DNA of 64,000 nt from NCBI GenBank assembly GCA_003116995.1, contig BDSL01000004.1:1860001-1924000 (forward strand), in the 5' to 3' direction. How positions within the stretch are numbered: position 1 is the stretch's first letter; every line of letters starts with the position of its first letter. Source of the stretch: Yamagishiella unicocca. Its lineage: Eukaryota; Chlorophyta; Chlorophyceae; Chlamydomonadales; Volvocaceae. This document shows positions 1 through 10,264 of the stretch, piece by piece. The notes below the pieces were generated by a model, which did no database searches, was not told the origin of the DNA, and saw only the letters and a list, made by a program, of their open reading frames with translations. A program made the translations under genes and the position numbers.

Positions 1-1420
1 CATCACAGCGTCACACATAAACGCAGGGCGTGGGGCCAGAAAATTGCGGGCGGTGGAAAAGCGAGATGTGTATGGTTGTGGATAATACGGTTTCTTGGCG
101 GATCAGGTCATGTCCACAGCGGTGCGCCCTGCTGCTTACCTCCTCAACCTCGTGCTGGAGCCTTTGGTTGGTGTCCACTAGCTTCCTTCGCGAACCCGAT
201 ATATCGTCGTACTTCTGCTGCCTGCTCCGAGGGCATACACATCTGGATTTGCGTCACCTAGTTTTGCCATACACCCTTTTGCTTGTTCCGTCTGTCCAAC
301 GAAACTTCCGATGGCTCTACCTTCGGGTATGGAGCCCTCTGTAACAGTTATTTCTACTACACCCAACGCCGGGAGGACCGGCAAAGTCGGAGAACAGGGT
401 CGTTGCACATAGCTGCCTTGCTTGAGTTGCGCCGCTCTGCGCACCATTGCTCCACGGCTCCGTGCGCTTGAGCCACCTGCACGCGTGCGTTGTGCTGCAC
501 CGCCTCGATCTCCCCACGGCACCACTCATCGATGTCCTGCAGGCTTGCCTCGTGATCCCGCTGCAGCTGCGCCACCTCGGCTTCCTACAAAACCCGGATC
601 AACAAGGGTGAAGAGCGTTCTGCGGAGTGAGGTTTTTGGTGCCGCATGTATGAGCGACAGCCACCAGATACTGGACGCATGGGTTGCTGCGGGGACAGCC
701 CGTTGGTGTCCCGTGACGCCGCTGTGGAGACCGAATCTCAGGGTGTTATGTGGTTTCCTGCTGACCTGTTTCTGCTTTAATCGTGAAATTTCGGCCTCCA
801 GCTGCTCCACACGCATGACAGCAGTCGATTCAGATGCTGCAAGCTTGGTGGCCCAGTTTTCGTCCACAGTCGAGGCCGCTGCCGACAGCTTTTCCAGTTG
901 CTCTCGTAGCTTCTGTTGCTCCCTGCGAACGTAATGAAAAAGACCTTCCTAAGACCTGGATCCTCTTGACGGAATGATGACACCGAAGCTTCACCCCCCC
1001 GTCGTCCCTCACTTACATCCCCAAAGGTGCCCTTGGGTTGTCCCCACGCCAATATCTTTAATGCGATTAGCTATTAATTTTATTTCGCATTTAATACACA
1101 CCTTTCTTGCTGCCGACGCAGCTTTGCTGCACGTTCGGTATTCTGGCGCAGCTGTTGTTGCACTTTTTCATTATCCGCGGACAGGGCTTCGTTCAGCGCT
1201 TCCAGGTGTGCACAACGGCTTGCAACGGAGGCCAGATCGACCTGCAAAACAATGCCCGGAAGTTTGCAAAACCTATCTCCATGTGAATTGCCGCCAGACA
1301 GCTTACTTCACGGTGCACATGCTGTTGTTGGACGGCCTCAATGTGCTGCTGTTTTAAAGCTTGTACACGCACGCGCAAAGCATTATAGTCATCAGGGCCT
1401 GCGTTCTCGGTTTGAGGCAT
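1..1420 (-). CDS. Coiled-coil protein, 3' end off the left edge (partial)
   Basis: Five exons were joined by hand on the minus strand: 1307-1420, 1102-1241, 766-922, 417-584 and 140-217. The donor at 134-139 (GTAAGC) leads into exons beyond the window. All junctions keep frame; the intron after 417 would use a GC donor. Translation starts at the ATG at 1418-1420, and about 219 residues are visible. They are rich in Gln, Glu, Arg, Ala and Leu with heptad-like spacing (for example QQLRQNTERAAKLRRQQE), so the product is mostly coiled coil. I see no catalytic motif and do not recognise the family. A structural role (cytoskeleton, basal body, trafficking tether) is possible but only inferred from composition. 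An upstream untranslated or coding exon cannot be excluded. Confidence 0.6.
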
Positions 1421-3351
1421 TGTCGCGATTTGCAATGAACGGCAGGCCTTCTCTTAATTTTGTTACATTGTGCTGTAATATGCAGGTTTTAGGTGTATTG
1501 GCTGGGTTTTGTGACGTTAGGGCTACTTAAGGTCAAAGCAGGTTGACCGATGCGCGATGGCATCGTACATGAGTAATCCGCAATGATGCAGTTTTTTGCT
1601 TGCCCGTTTTTTCCAGATGATCGTCATCGGAGGGTACGTCGCGTCTCGGCCCGTTTATTCAGGCCATCGTCATCAGGGGGGATATCGCGTCTCTAAGCAT
1701 GTACCTGTACACTCACTTCACGCAAAAAGCAACATGCGCAAGGAAACCATGAGAACTGTCGCCACTGGCACCCTACCGCACTCTGAAGGTCATATCCTGA
1801 TCGAGGGCAGATGCGATACGGGAGCGACAATTAGCTCATGGCATATCGTATGGGATAGCCACGTATGACACATCTTAGCACTAAACTGCACCCTGCACCC
1901 GAAGTCAGGTAGGTTCACGTCGCATCAGGAAATCCAACAAAGTGGTTCATGTTACTGACAGGCTATTGGGAACGAAATGTGCATAGCTCGCTGCTGTCGG
2001 ATCCATGTACCTAGTGCAGCCAGGTGCAGCCTGTGCCTGTACACCCTAGTGCTGGTAACGTTAGGGTCCACGCTATTCCATCTCGGCTATTCCACCTCGG
2101 CAGAGTCCTTGGTTGGCAGAGTCCTTAATGCGACCAACAAAGGATCGACATAGAATTGCGCGCGATAACTCTTCCCAAACCGCTGCGATTGGGCATGGCA
2201 ATATGTCTCCTTTTCTTAATACTTTACTTGGATGCCGTATATGCCTCGCCCTTCTACATGGTAGGGCGCGGCGCGCGTTGTGTAGCTATGGCGGGCGACC
2301 CCCAAGTCCCTCCACGTAACATCACACAGCATCACATTCCTGCCTACACGCAGGCGATTCGGGCTTGCCGCAATAGCGTGCCTCTTCGTTTCGTCTCCGA
2401 ATGGCACCGAGGGAGATGAGTCTGCGTCGGCGTCCACGTTTTGGCATGTCCGGTTTCACGGTTTTGCAGACTGATCGCAACATGCTGCACGACTGAAACG
2501 AATAGTCACCTCAATCTCCATGGAAACGAATGGCTTGAGGTCTGGAGTGGGCGAGTGGCCACGAAGTGTGTACTGGCGTACTTCATTGTGATAGTGGCAC
2601 CAATGCAAACCCGCCCAAGCCCACCCCACGTGTTACACTGCGCAGCTTATGAGAGTACACAACCTGCGAATGTAGGATGGGTACGTCCTGTTGGCTAAAG
2701 CCCACGGCCGCTCGTCATGCGACGCTGCATGTAAAAGTATGCAAATCCGGGTTATCACCGCGTCAAGGGCGTTCAAACGGTTCAGCAATCCGATACCACC
2801 ACCTCTCTAACGCAAGCTATTGGCGAGCTGCAAAGCCGAATCCGAATCGCCCACTGATCTCAACGTTCACTACACTTAACGCCATCGCTTTGGCGCTTCC
2901 AGCATCTATTGACACCTGCACAGCTGGCCTCACATTCATTGCCTGAAAGAGGTGCGACAGCGTCCCCTGCTGGAGCCTCATTCCCGGCCTCTAAGTCATC
3001 TAATCTCGTCAAATCGACCCGGCACCTTTCGCCTCTTTATTCCTTAACTCCATATGCATCGCTTTTTGAACGTAGAGGCGTGTAACCCTGCCCATGCTTA
3101 GTCCTATGCTCAGCCCTCTGCAAGCAAACAACAGTACATCCGTATCCCGCACACCAGAAAGTGCGAACAGCGCAAAAGTCAGGGTATCTGGATATTGCAC
3201 TCCAAACTAGTCGCAACAGCTCAACGTGTTGCCGCCGACGACGACACAGGCGGTCTGGTGCCCACTGTACCATTTCTACAACAGGGGGTTGAGGTCCCTG
3301 GCGGCCTGACCCTGCGGCATTCTCTCAGGCTACGCCACCACGAGAATGCCC
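1421..3351. other. Intergenic, no supported gene
   Basis: This stretch holds the promoter of the coiled-coil gene on the left and the 3' flank of the GLTSCR1-like gene. Base composition is more AT-rich than the exons, and only short scattered open frames are present. A TTACA at about 2632 (TGTAA on the minus strand, the usual green-algal polyadenylation signal) could serve the gene ending at 3352. Confidence 0.5.
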
Positions 3352-3970
3352 CTAAGCCCCAGTTCCGTCCTCACTCTCGTCCGAGTCAGACTCCGATTCG
3401 GAGCTCAGCACAGTGGGCTTCGCACGCTCCGCCTCGAGCGTACGCTCAGCCACTTCCTTGAGCACTTGCGCGATGAAGAGCTCTTCTTCCGGCAGCGGCC
3501 GCTGGTGGCGTGTGCGATAGCGGTCCTCCAGCTTACCCAGGCGCTGACGCAAGTCCTCAACCCGCGCGTGCAGCTCGACGGCGCGTCGGGTGGCCAGCTC
3601 TGCCGCCATATCCCGCCTGTTGCACAGGAGGCGCGCCCCGTCTTGGGCCGCTGCCTCCGCCTCCTCGGCATCCACCTCATCACCCGCAAGGCTGCTAAAT
3701 ACCTACAACGCAGGCATTGAAGGCAAGACGTAAGCTAACCTAACCCAAGGTGGGCTTGGCCAAGCCCACCTTGCGACGCCCCCCGGTTCCCTGGCTCACG
3801 TGGAAGGGCAGGAGGTGATCTACGGCGTCCTGCAGAGTTGTAAAGGGCTTGTTTAATGTTGTTGTGCATATCCGCTTGCAATCTTCAGCCAGAAGGTCAA
3901 GCGTGCGCTTCTGGGCCTTTGCCTCCGAGTCTGAGAGCGGCTTCTTAGGGGCTTGCGGCTTGGCCGCCAT
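3352..3970 (-). CDS. GLTSCR1/BICRA-domain protein (candidate SWI/SNF subunit)
   Basis: Two exons, 3800-3970 and 3352-3702, join in phase 0 through a GTGAGC donor and give 173 residues from a good ATG at 3970. Around residues 40-62 the product reads KPFTTLQDAVDHLLPFHVF across the splice junction. This matches the core of the GLTSCR1/BICRA domain (a PF-[ST]-x-L-x-D-A-x-x-x-LLP-[YF]-HVF pattern). In animals the domain is in the BICRA/BICRAL subunits of the non-canonical BAF remodeller; in plants it is in BRIP1/2 of the BRD-containing SWI/SNF complex. The rest is helical and charged, ending in an acidic Ser/Asp/Glu tail. A second downstream donor exists at 3769 but would break the conserved motif. 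The nuclear remodeller role is inferred from the family. Confidence 0.66.
3746..3773. repeat. 28 bp perfect palindrome in an intron
   Basis: Positions 3746-3759 and 3760-3773 are exact reverse complements (half-site CAAGGTGGGCTTGG). The palindrome lies in the single intron of the GLTSCR1-like gene and contains a second, unused-looking GT donor. It could form a hairpin in the pre-mRNA. Confidence 0.8.
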
Positions 3971-4614
3971 TTCCTAGTATAACCGAATTTACATACAGGA
4001 TTTACATTAGGGTGTCGTAAGCATGTACCAGTACCGGTATGTGATGCCGGACCAAGCGCCCTATCGTTCAATGAGAAACGTTAGCCGCGGCAATATAGAG
4101 TCACAAGGTAAATTTATGTCCAAGATACGGTCATCGCTCAACTCTTATGACAGCTTTCCAATTGTCGTACGCTTACTGCCTGCGAGCTCCCTCTCACCCT
4201 CTGCACTATGTTAAGCCTCTACAGGACATAAGGATAAACCTTAAAGGCACTTTCTGCAATCACTTCCTTGTTAAAATGCCCTAATAAGAGGATAATAAGG
4301 AACGGGTATGCGTTCACTGACCCGGCGCGCGTTGTGCACGCTGGAGATGATCATCCTTAACACCTTTAATAGTAAAGCATATAAGCCGTATATTCTGTAG
4401 CGATCGGGGCTAGTCAACTCCTTACGAAGGGCATTTGCCTCTGACACGGCGCCTATGGTGTTGACCAGGGCGCGCTGTTGCGCTCGGAGTCGCAGACATG
4501 TGAATGAGACAGTAGAAGCCGGCGCACGCCGGCGTAGGGCTTGCGCGTCCCTCGGGACGCGCGCCATTGATTTTCAACACGCCAGCCCCACGGCCCTTTC
4601 CACGTACTGAGCTA
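3971..4614. other. Divergent intergenic region
   Basis: 644 bp between the start of the GLTSCR1-like gene (minus) and the Rab28-like gene (plus). It should hold both promoters. I see no gene and no clear TATA box. Confidence 0.5.
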
Positions 4615-5769
4615 ATGCAAACAGCGGGCGTCCTCACACGGCAGAGGTACAAAGTGGTGGTGCTAGGGGCGCCTGCAGCTGGCAAAACTGCGCTTGTACG
4701 GCGCCTGGCGGACAGCTCTTTCGTGGACGGGGCGCGCCAGCGTGGTCTGGACTTCTACACGTGTCACATCACGCTGCGGGACGATGTCGATGTGACCCTC
4801 CAGTTATGGGACTTGAGCGACTGTCCTTGTCGTCCGGAGGACGATCATGCACCTCTGTCCGCCTACGTCTTCAACAGCCAGGCCGTGCTCTTCGTCTACG
4901 ATGTATCCTCCCCCTCTTCCCTCGAAGTTCTCCGTCACACCCTGAGCGCGGTCGAGGCCGCAAGTCGCGGCACCGGCGGCGCGAGGCCCTACCTGGCTCT
5001 CGTCGCCAACAAGTGCGACCTGCAGTGGACCGCGTCCGAGCCGCTGGCGTGGGAGCTCGCCGGGCGCCACGGCTGCGTGCGGTTCACCCTCTCCGCCAAG
5101 AGCGGCCATGGCGTGTCGCCAGCAGCGCTGCAGATCGCGTGCGACCTAGCAGGGGTGCCCCTGACGGCCACGGAACACCACAGCCGCATCGCAGCTGACG
5201 GTCCTCTCCCCACCGGGCCTGAAGGGACAGCGCCCGCAAGCCTCACCACCCAGGACCTACTGCTGGGCTTAGAAACGCGCATGCCGGCTGCTGCAGCCCC
5301 AGGCGCCCCCGGGCTACCTGGTCCTGCTGAGCCCTGGACGTCTCTAGTTGCGCATCAGCAATGGCAGCAGGCGGAGGGGAAGTTCAAAACACGCGCGCCC
5401 GCGTACCAAGCGTCCCAGGATCCCACCCTGGAGTCCAGCCCAGGCAGCCTGGACGAGGTGGGTATGCGGACTCTTGCGGGCAGTAGCGACTTAGCCTGGA
5501 GGCCTGTCAGCCGCAAGACCACTCCGAGCCCCACTGCGATGCTCATCAGCAAAATGGGGCCGCTCGGCCAGCGCATCCAGGGGCGCTCTACGTCGGCGGA
5601 CACTGCCATGTCGGGCTCGGTCAATGCAGCTACGGGGCGAACAGCGCAGCAGGGGGCAGCGCAGCACGGACCGCAGGCGAGCCTGGGGGGTGATGCGAGG
5701 CGGACGAGCAAGGCCTTGCGGTTGCTGTGCAGCTGCTGCGGAGGTGGTGGTGGTGATTGGCGGAAGTAG
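4615..5769 (+). CDS. Divergent Rab28-like small GTPase with long C-terminal extension
   Basis: A single uninterrupted exon gives 384 residues from the ATG at 4615; the upstream TTG at 4567 is in frame but not needed. Residues 12-187 match the Rab28 layout: P-loop GAPAAGKT (18-25), GLDF plus an ITL strand (44-54), a WD strand (65-66), a VYDV strand, the base-specificity motif NKCDL (132-136) and SAK (160-162). Rab28 is a ciliary/IFT-associated small GTPase. Oddities: the switch I Thr is replaced (RQRGLDF instead of a TIGLDF-type motif), and switch II reads WDLSDC where a WDxxGQ-type motif is expected, so the conserved Gly and catalytic Gln are missing. About 195 extra Ala/Pro/Ser-rich residues follow, and a Cys cluster (LLCSCC) sits nine residues before the stop. 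The absence of introns suggests a retrocopy. GTP binding is plausible; GTP hydrolysis is doubtful. Confidence 0.8.
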   Translation: MQTAGVLTRQRYKVVVLGAPAAGKTALVRRLADSSFVDGARQRGLDFYTCHITLRDDVDVTLQLWDLSDCPCRPEDDHAPLSAYVFNSQAVLFVYDVSSPSSLEVLRHTLSAVEAASRGTGGARPYLALVANKCDLQWTASEPLAWELAGRHGCVRFTLSAKSGHGVSPAALQIACDLAGVPLTATEHHSRIAADGPLPTGPEGTAPASLTTQDLLLGLETRMPAAAAPGAPGLPGPAEPWTSLVAHQQWQQAEGKFKTRAPAYQASQDPTLESSPGSLDEVGMRTLAGSSDLAWRPVSRKTTPSPTAMLISKMGPLGQRIQGRSTSADTAMSGSVNAATGRTAQQGAAQHGPQASLGGDARRTSKALRLLCSCCGGGGGDWRK

Positions 5770-6531
5770 AGGTGACTGGCCGTTGTGGTCGGCAGGCTTA
5801 CAGGTGATTGATTGGCGCAGCTAGCCCCCGAGTAGGGTGTTTTTACGCGATGACGTAATTTGGCTGCTGCCAGTAGGCAGGATTCACCACTAGTTAGGGG
5901 TTCACCGGTGGCAGGGACCAGACTGCCACACATAGGGCTCGACAGATCCGGTAACCAGCCACACGGACATGTAGACTTACGAACGAGCAGCACCTGATGG
6001 AGCATGTCGAGTCGAGTACTCATTTCAGGGCCCCGCCTTCCCTTCCCTGCTCGCCAACCCGCAATATACCAACCAAGCACAACAGCGGGGCCGTTGCGGT
6101 GGCCCTCTCCTCCACCATCGAACGCGCACTTTTTGCGTATGAAATTTAACCGTGATCGCCTGCCCAGTTGAAACACGCACATCCCAGCCGCTGTGGCATT
6201 TGGTGCGCCGACAGGACTCCTGAGGGATCGCATACACGGACACCCGTGACGCTTGCTTGGCAACCCAAGCGCAAGAATAGCTAGCTTCCACCACCTAGAA
6301 CACCGGCCGTCCTAACATCGAGTCGCGTCCCGCACTGAACCTACTTTTTGAGGGCTGGAGGCCGATATTTCCTATTCCTCAGTCCTGGACTGGTTACGCG
6401 GATGGTGCCATTGCTGGCCACGAGGCGCTTGTGGTTATAATGTTGTTATGGTCTGGTGTACCCGCCCGCCGCCTGTTGCCGGCCAACTTGTCGGCGTTGC
6501 GATTGCAAGGTGGCGACGTAGCAGCGCCAAC
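5770..6531. other. Convergent 3' flanks
   Basis: 762 bp between the stop of the Rab28-like gene (plus) and the stop of the Hsp33 gene (minus). It presumably holds the two 3' UTRs. A TTACA at 5798-5802 is a possible minus-strand polyadenylation signal for Hsp33. No gene seen. Confidence 0.5.
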
Positions 6532-9500
6532 TCACGCCTGCACGGTCTCCTCGACGGCGTTCTCCGTGCCGTCAATGTAATTGTCCACTTCGTCTTGGCT
6601 GAACTGGTACGTTTGTTGGCACAGGTCGCAAGTGACCTGCGAGACAGGCACAGCCGGGAGGCATACAGCTTGGATATTGCAGCTTGGGTCATGGCGAAAC
6701 GGACTTGTACGGCGCAGGTACCCCTTTACCGCTCCCTGGCGCACCTCGAGCTTGCCCTCCTTCTGGATGATATCCGCCACCTCCGTCTTGCCCAGCGTCG
6801 CGACCGCACGTATCATGCGCTTCTTGAGCGCAACTTCGTCGCAGGGTCCGAACCTGCAGAGCGTGCAGTCAGGAGGACGAAGAAGCCCCACGATAAGGAG
6901 GGCGAAGAGCGAGCCTGTGTCTCGCCAGCTAGCGGCCTCGCCAAGTGCCGCACCAACAACCCTATCATTCCGCCCAGTAACCCTTGCTGGCCTTTGCTCG
7001 GACTTGAGATATCCTTAAAACCACCCCTCTAGACCCTAACCCACCATTCATCACCGCCGTCACGCCCCCGTCTCACCACCGGCCCGTGCTCTGTTTTCAC
7101 CTCCTCCCGCCCCACTACACGGGTTGTTCTCCTCCTCCCGCAGAGTGCGACGGGTGGCATCTCCCGCCCCACCACATGGACTGTCTGCGTGCGCCTTCCG
7201 ACCCCACCGGCCTGCTGCCATACCCACTTGGGTGTTAGGACCTCTGCATCCGGCAGCACGTCGAGGCCCTCCAGGATCCGGTGGGTGATGCCCTCGGCAG
7301 TCATCCCCTCGTTCAGCATGGACGTCACGGAGGGCATGGTTGTCAGGTTCTGCTCCAGCTGCACCAGCGTCTCCTCGCTTCATCAGGGTGGTGGGCGGCA
7401 GAGTTGCAAGTGGGCAGGTTGCACGAAGCCAGGGCGAGGCGCATGTGGACGGGGCAACGACAAGGATGCGGTAGGAAAAGCACTGCATCCCCAGCTCGCC
7501 CACTGAGGCCCTGGGCGCTCTCGCCTCCTGGCTTTGCTTCTTCTCGACACCCTAAAATACCTGCAGAAGGGAAGGATCTGCACGAGCCACCCGCCGGCGC
7601 TCTTCACGTTGCAGTCGCGATCTAGCGCAACGCCCAGACCAATAGCCGAGTTGGTTTGCTCGCTGTCCACCTGGAGGCGGGACGGGTCAGGCAGGGGACC
7701 AGGCAGGGGGGCAGGCAGGCAGGGCGGCAGGCAGGTAGGGGGAGCGGTGGGTTGGGTGGTTGCCGAAACACGACGCGCCAGCGGTCAGGGCGACCTGCCA
7801 GGAATTTGCCCGCGTGACCCAATTTTGACCGACCCAAAGGTCTTCTGCCCGTGCATCTGACTGAGGGTTGCCAAATCAGGAAATCAACTCCCGGCTCCGA
7901 GCGCTCGAGGACCCAGGATCGAATCCCGTGCACTGCGCACCCACCAGGTAGTTTGCCAAGTCCTCCGCCACCTCTCCGGACACGATCGGCACCATGCCGG
8001 TGTACGGCTGCGGCTCTAGCGGATGGCTGCGCACCACCGCCAGCACACCTGGTCCACAGGAGACGACGTCAAGGTGCGGTAACAGAGGTAATCATCATCC
8101 CAGATAAGATCGGTCAGATCACATCAAATCGATTGATACGAATTGGATCGTAAGACGGGCATAGGATAGCCAGAAGGAAATCTCAGTCGGACAATGCACC
8201 TGAACCACACGGTGTGTTCGCGCTCTTCACCAGAATGAGATGGTACGCGAAGCTGCTACGCCCTAGCACGGCACGAAGACCTGTTGCGGTGGTGTCATTA
8301 GTAGTCATTAGTGGCCCGCTTTTGTGCACCATAGATAGAGCCTCGACTGAGGGTGTGCTAAGACCGCCTTCGCACCAAACGCGCCGCGACGCGGTAAGCA
8401 CCTTTTCCAACCGCAGCGCCCACGTTCAGCTTGCCATCCGGCCGCAGAGGCGGGTCAGCTGCACGTGGGACGAGCAGGAGAGGGCGGGGGCGGGGGCAGT
8501 ATCGTCATGGCAGGCTGGGAAACCAAGCTTGCAGGCGCGGTAGTGGGGTGACATGCAAACACAGTGCCTCACCTGCTGGGTTGTTGATCTTGCCCTTCAC
8601 ATTACCCCGGGTATCCGCGATCGCCAGAATGGACCCAGCGGGACCATTGCCCTGGAAGGTGATCTAGGGTCGGGTCGGGGCGGGGCGGGGCGGGGCGGGA
8701 GGGACAACGGCAGGAGACGTGCCTGTTTAGGATGCCTGGCTGCGGACTAGGACGGGCCACACGGATACCAGACGAAGCGGAGGCGGCTGGAACCAGGTAC
8801 GACATCCTACCGTCATTAACGCCTGTCCGTGGGGATGGGTAGTAGCTGTCACACCGCCCATGCGCGCGGCAGGCGACCGAGTCACGTCCGCATCCGTTGG
8901 TATGTCGCTCAACTCCCCTGCCGCCCCTCACGCGGCAATAGCCCTCCTGTTTTCCGTCACCAGCTGCCCCCTGGTCAGCGCGCAGCAGGCGAGCAAGAAT
9001 GTCCCTCGCCGCCGCCACAGCTTCTGCTATCCGCCTCACGCGGCGCCTCCGCTCCATCTACTCGCCTCCCATCTCTTCCGGATCACCATCTTCATCGCCC
9101 TTGGTTTCGGCTGTGGATTCGCGGATTATCTCTTTCCCCCAACGACCCGCAGCCGCACCAATCACTCCGACAATGGCCATGCCGCTGCTGCTCCCTGATT
9201 CCCCATACCACGCAGCCACGCAGCTTTCAGCTTTCCAACGCCGCCAACCGTGTCCCCACGGCCGCGCCGCCGGGCATCTAGACCGCCCACACCTGCACCT
9301 GCTCCCTAATTCCCCGGTGTCACGACCCTACGGCCGCCACCCCGCCATTCGCCCCTGCTGCTGGTATCCTCCGATGCGCTACCGACCGCCCTCACCTGCA
9401 CTTGCTCATCCTCCTTTCGGAAAGAGCCCATGAGCAGCGCGCCGAGCAACGTGCGGCCCAACGCCGCCGTTGCAGTGGGAGCCAGCTTGTGCCGCTGCTG

Positions 9501-10264
9501 GGCCTGAGGGTGCACATCAGAAAGAAGAGAAAACTCATTATCATCACCATACATGTCTGTATCTGGTGATAACCCATCAGGTTGTGATGAATCAGCGCAG
9601 AGGATGGACGTGGGTGTGGCAGAGTGTGGCCTGTGTGGCACTGTAAGCCGCGGTCCCTGGTGGGGGAGCTGCGGTAGATGGTCGCAACCGCGACACGGAC
9701 GCGATTCCATCCTTGCCGCAAATCCCGTCGGCGGCTTGCGCCTCGAACACGCGGTCGAGTCCGTGCTTCGGTGGGGTTTGGCGCAGCGCGCAAACGTTTT
9801 CGGCCACGATCAGCACGGGAGGCCGGAGCTATATCAAGGACCTTGGTGCAACTTGTGAGCCTAGGCGATCAGGACGTTACTGCTCCTAACATGCTGCACA
9901 AGGGGAGCTTTACAGGTAGCTCCCGAGGAGAGGCTGCCCCGCCGGGGCGGAGCTGTGAGGTCGGCGGGAAGTGGTATTGCGCCCAAGGGGCGGCCTAACG
10001 TATGGACGGCCATTTACCTCAGCAACGAGCTTGGTGCCATCAAGCACGAGCACTGAGACCTCCGCAGACATCGACAAGCTGCGCAGGGCCCGAGCGCGTC
10101 ATGTCGGGGCAAGGTGTGGCGTGCGGCAGAGCTATTCATTCGCACCTTCTCAACAAGACATCTTCACGTGCAGCAGATACAACTACATAGCGGCAAGTGC
10201 GAGCTAAACGCCGCTGCCCAAAGGCTGGATGTTTGGGAGAGCACACGGCAGACCGGCTGAGCAT
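6532..10264 (-). CDS. Plastid Hsp33-type redox-regulated chaperone
   Basis: Ten exons join without a frame break: 10146-10264, 10018-10078, 9396-9503, 8573-8651, 8402-8458, 7945-8048, 7561-7670, 7228-7377, 6745-6853 and 6532-6636, giving 333 residues. Family hallmarks in order are LAPTATAALGRTL, QGNGPAG, GKLNVGAAVGKG, YTGMVPIVSGEVAEDLANYL followed by VDSEQTNSAIGLGV, AGGWLVQILPF, and a C-terminal zinc region. Hsp33 is a holdase that unfolds its redox switch and binds clients under oxidative heat stress. The first 32 residues are basic, Ser/Ala-rich and lack acidic residues, ending near VVVSAA, which looks like a plastid transit peptide. Oddity: the usual CxC half of the zinc centre is FGPC (one Cys, about 267), while CDLC (302-305) is intact. 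The start is the only in-frame ATG upstream of the conserved region. Confidence 0.92.

Noticed and set aside
2156..2419. 87-codon open frame with a hydrophobic start resembling a signal peptide
   Set aside because: Length is within chance expectation and nothing downstream resembles a mature protein or exon series.
7851..7945. tRNA-like stretch with GGATCGAATCC near matching GTGCA/TGCAC ends
   Set aside because: No D-arm or anticodon arm can be drawn and it lies inside an Hsp33 intron.
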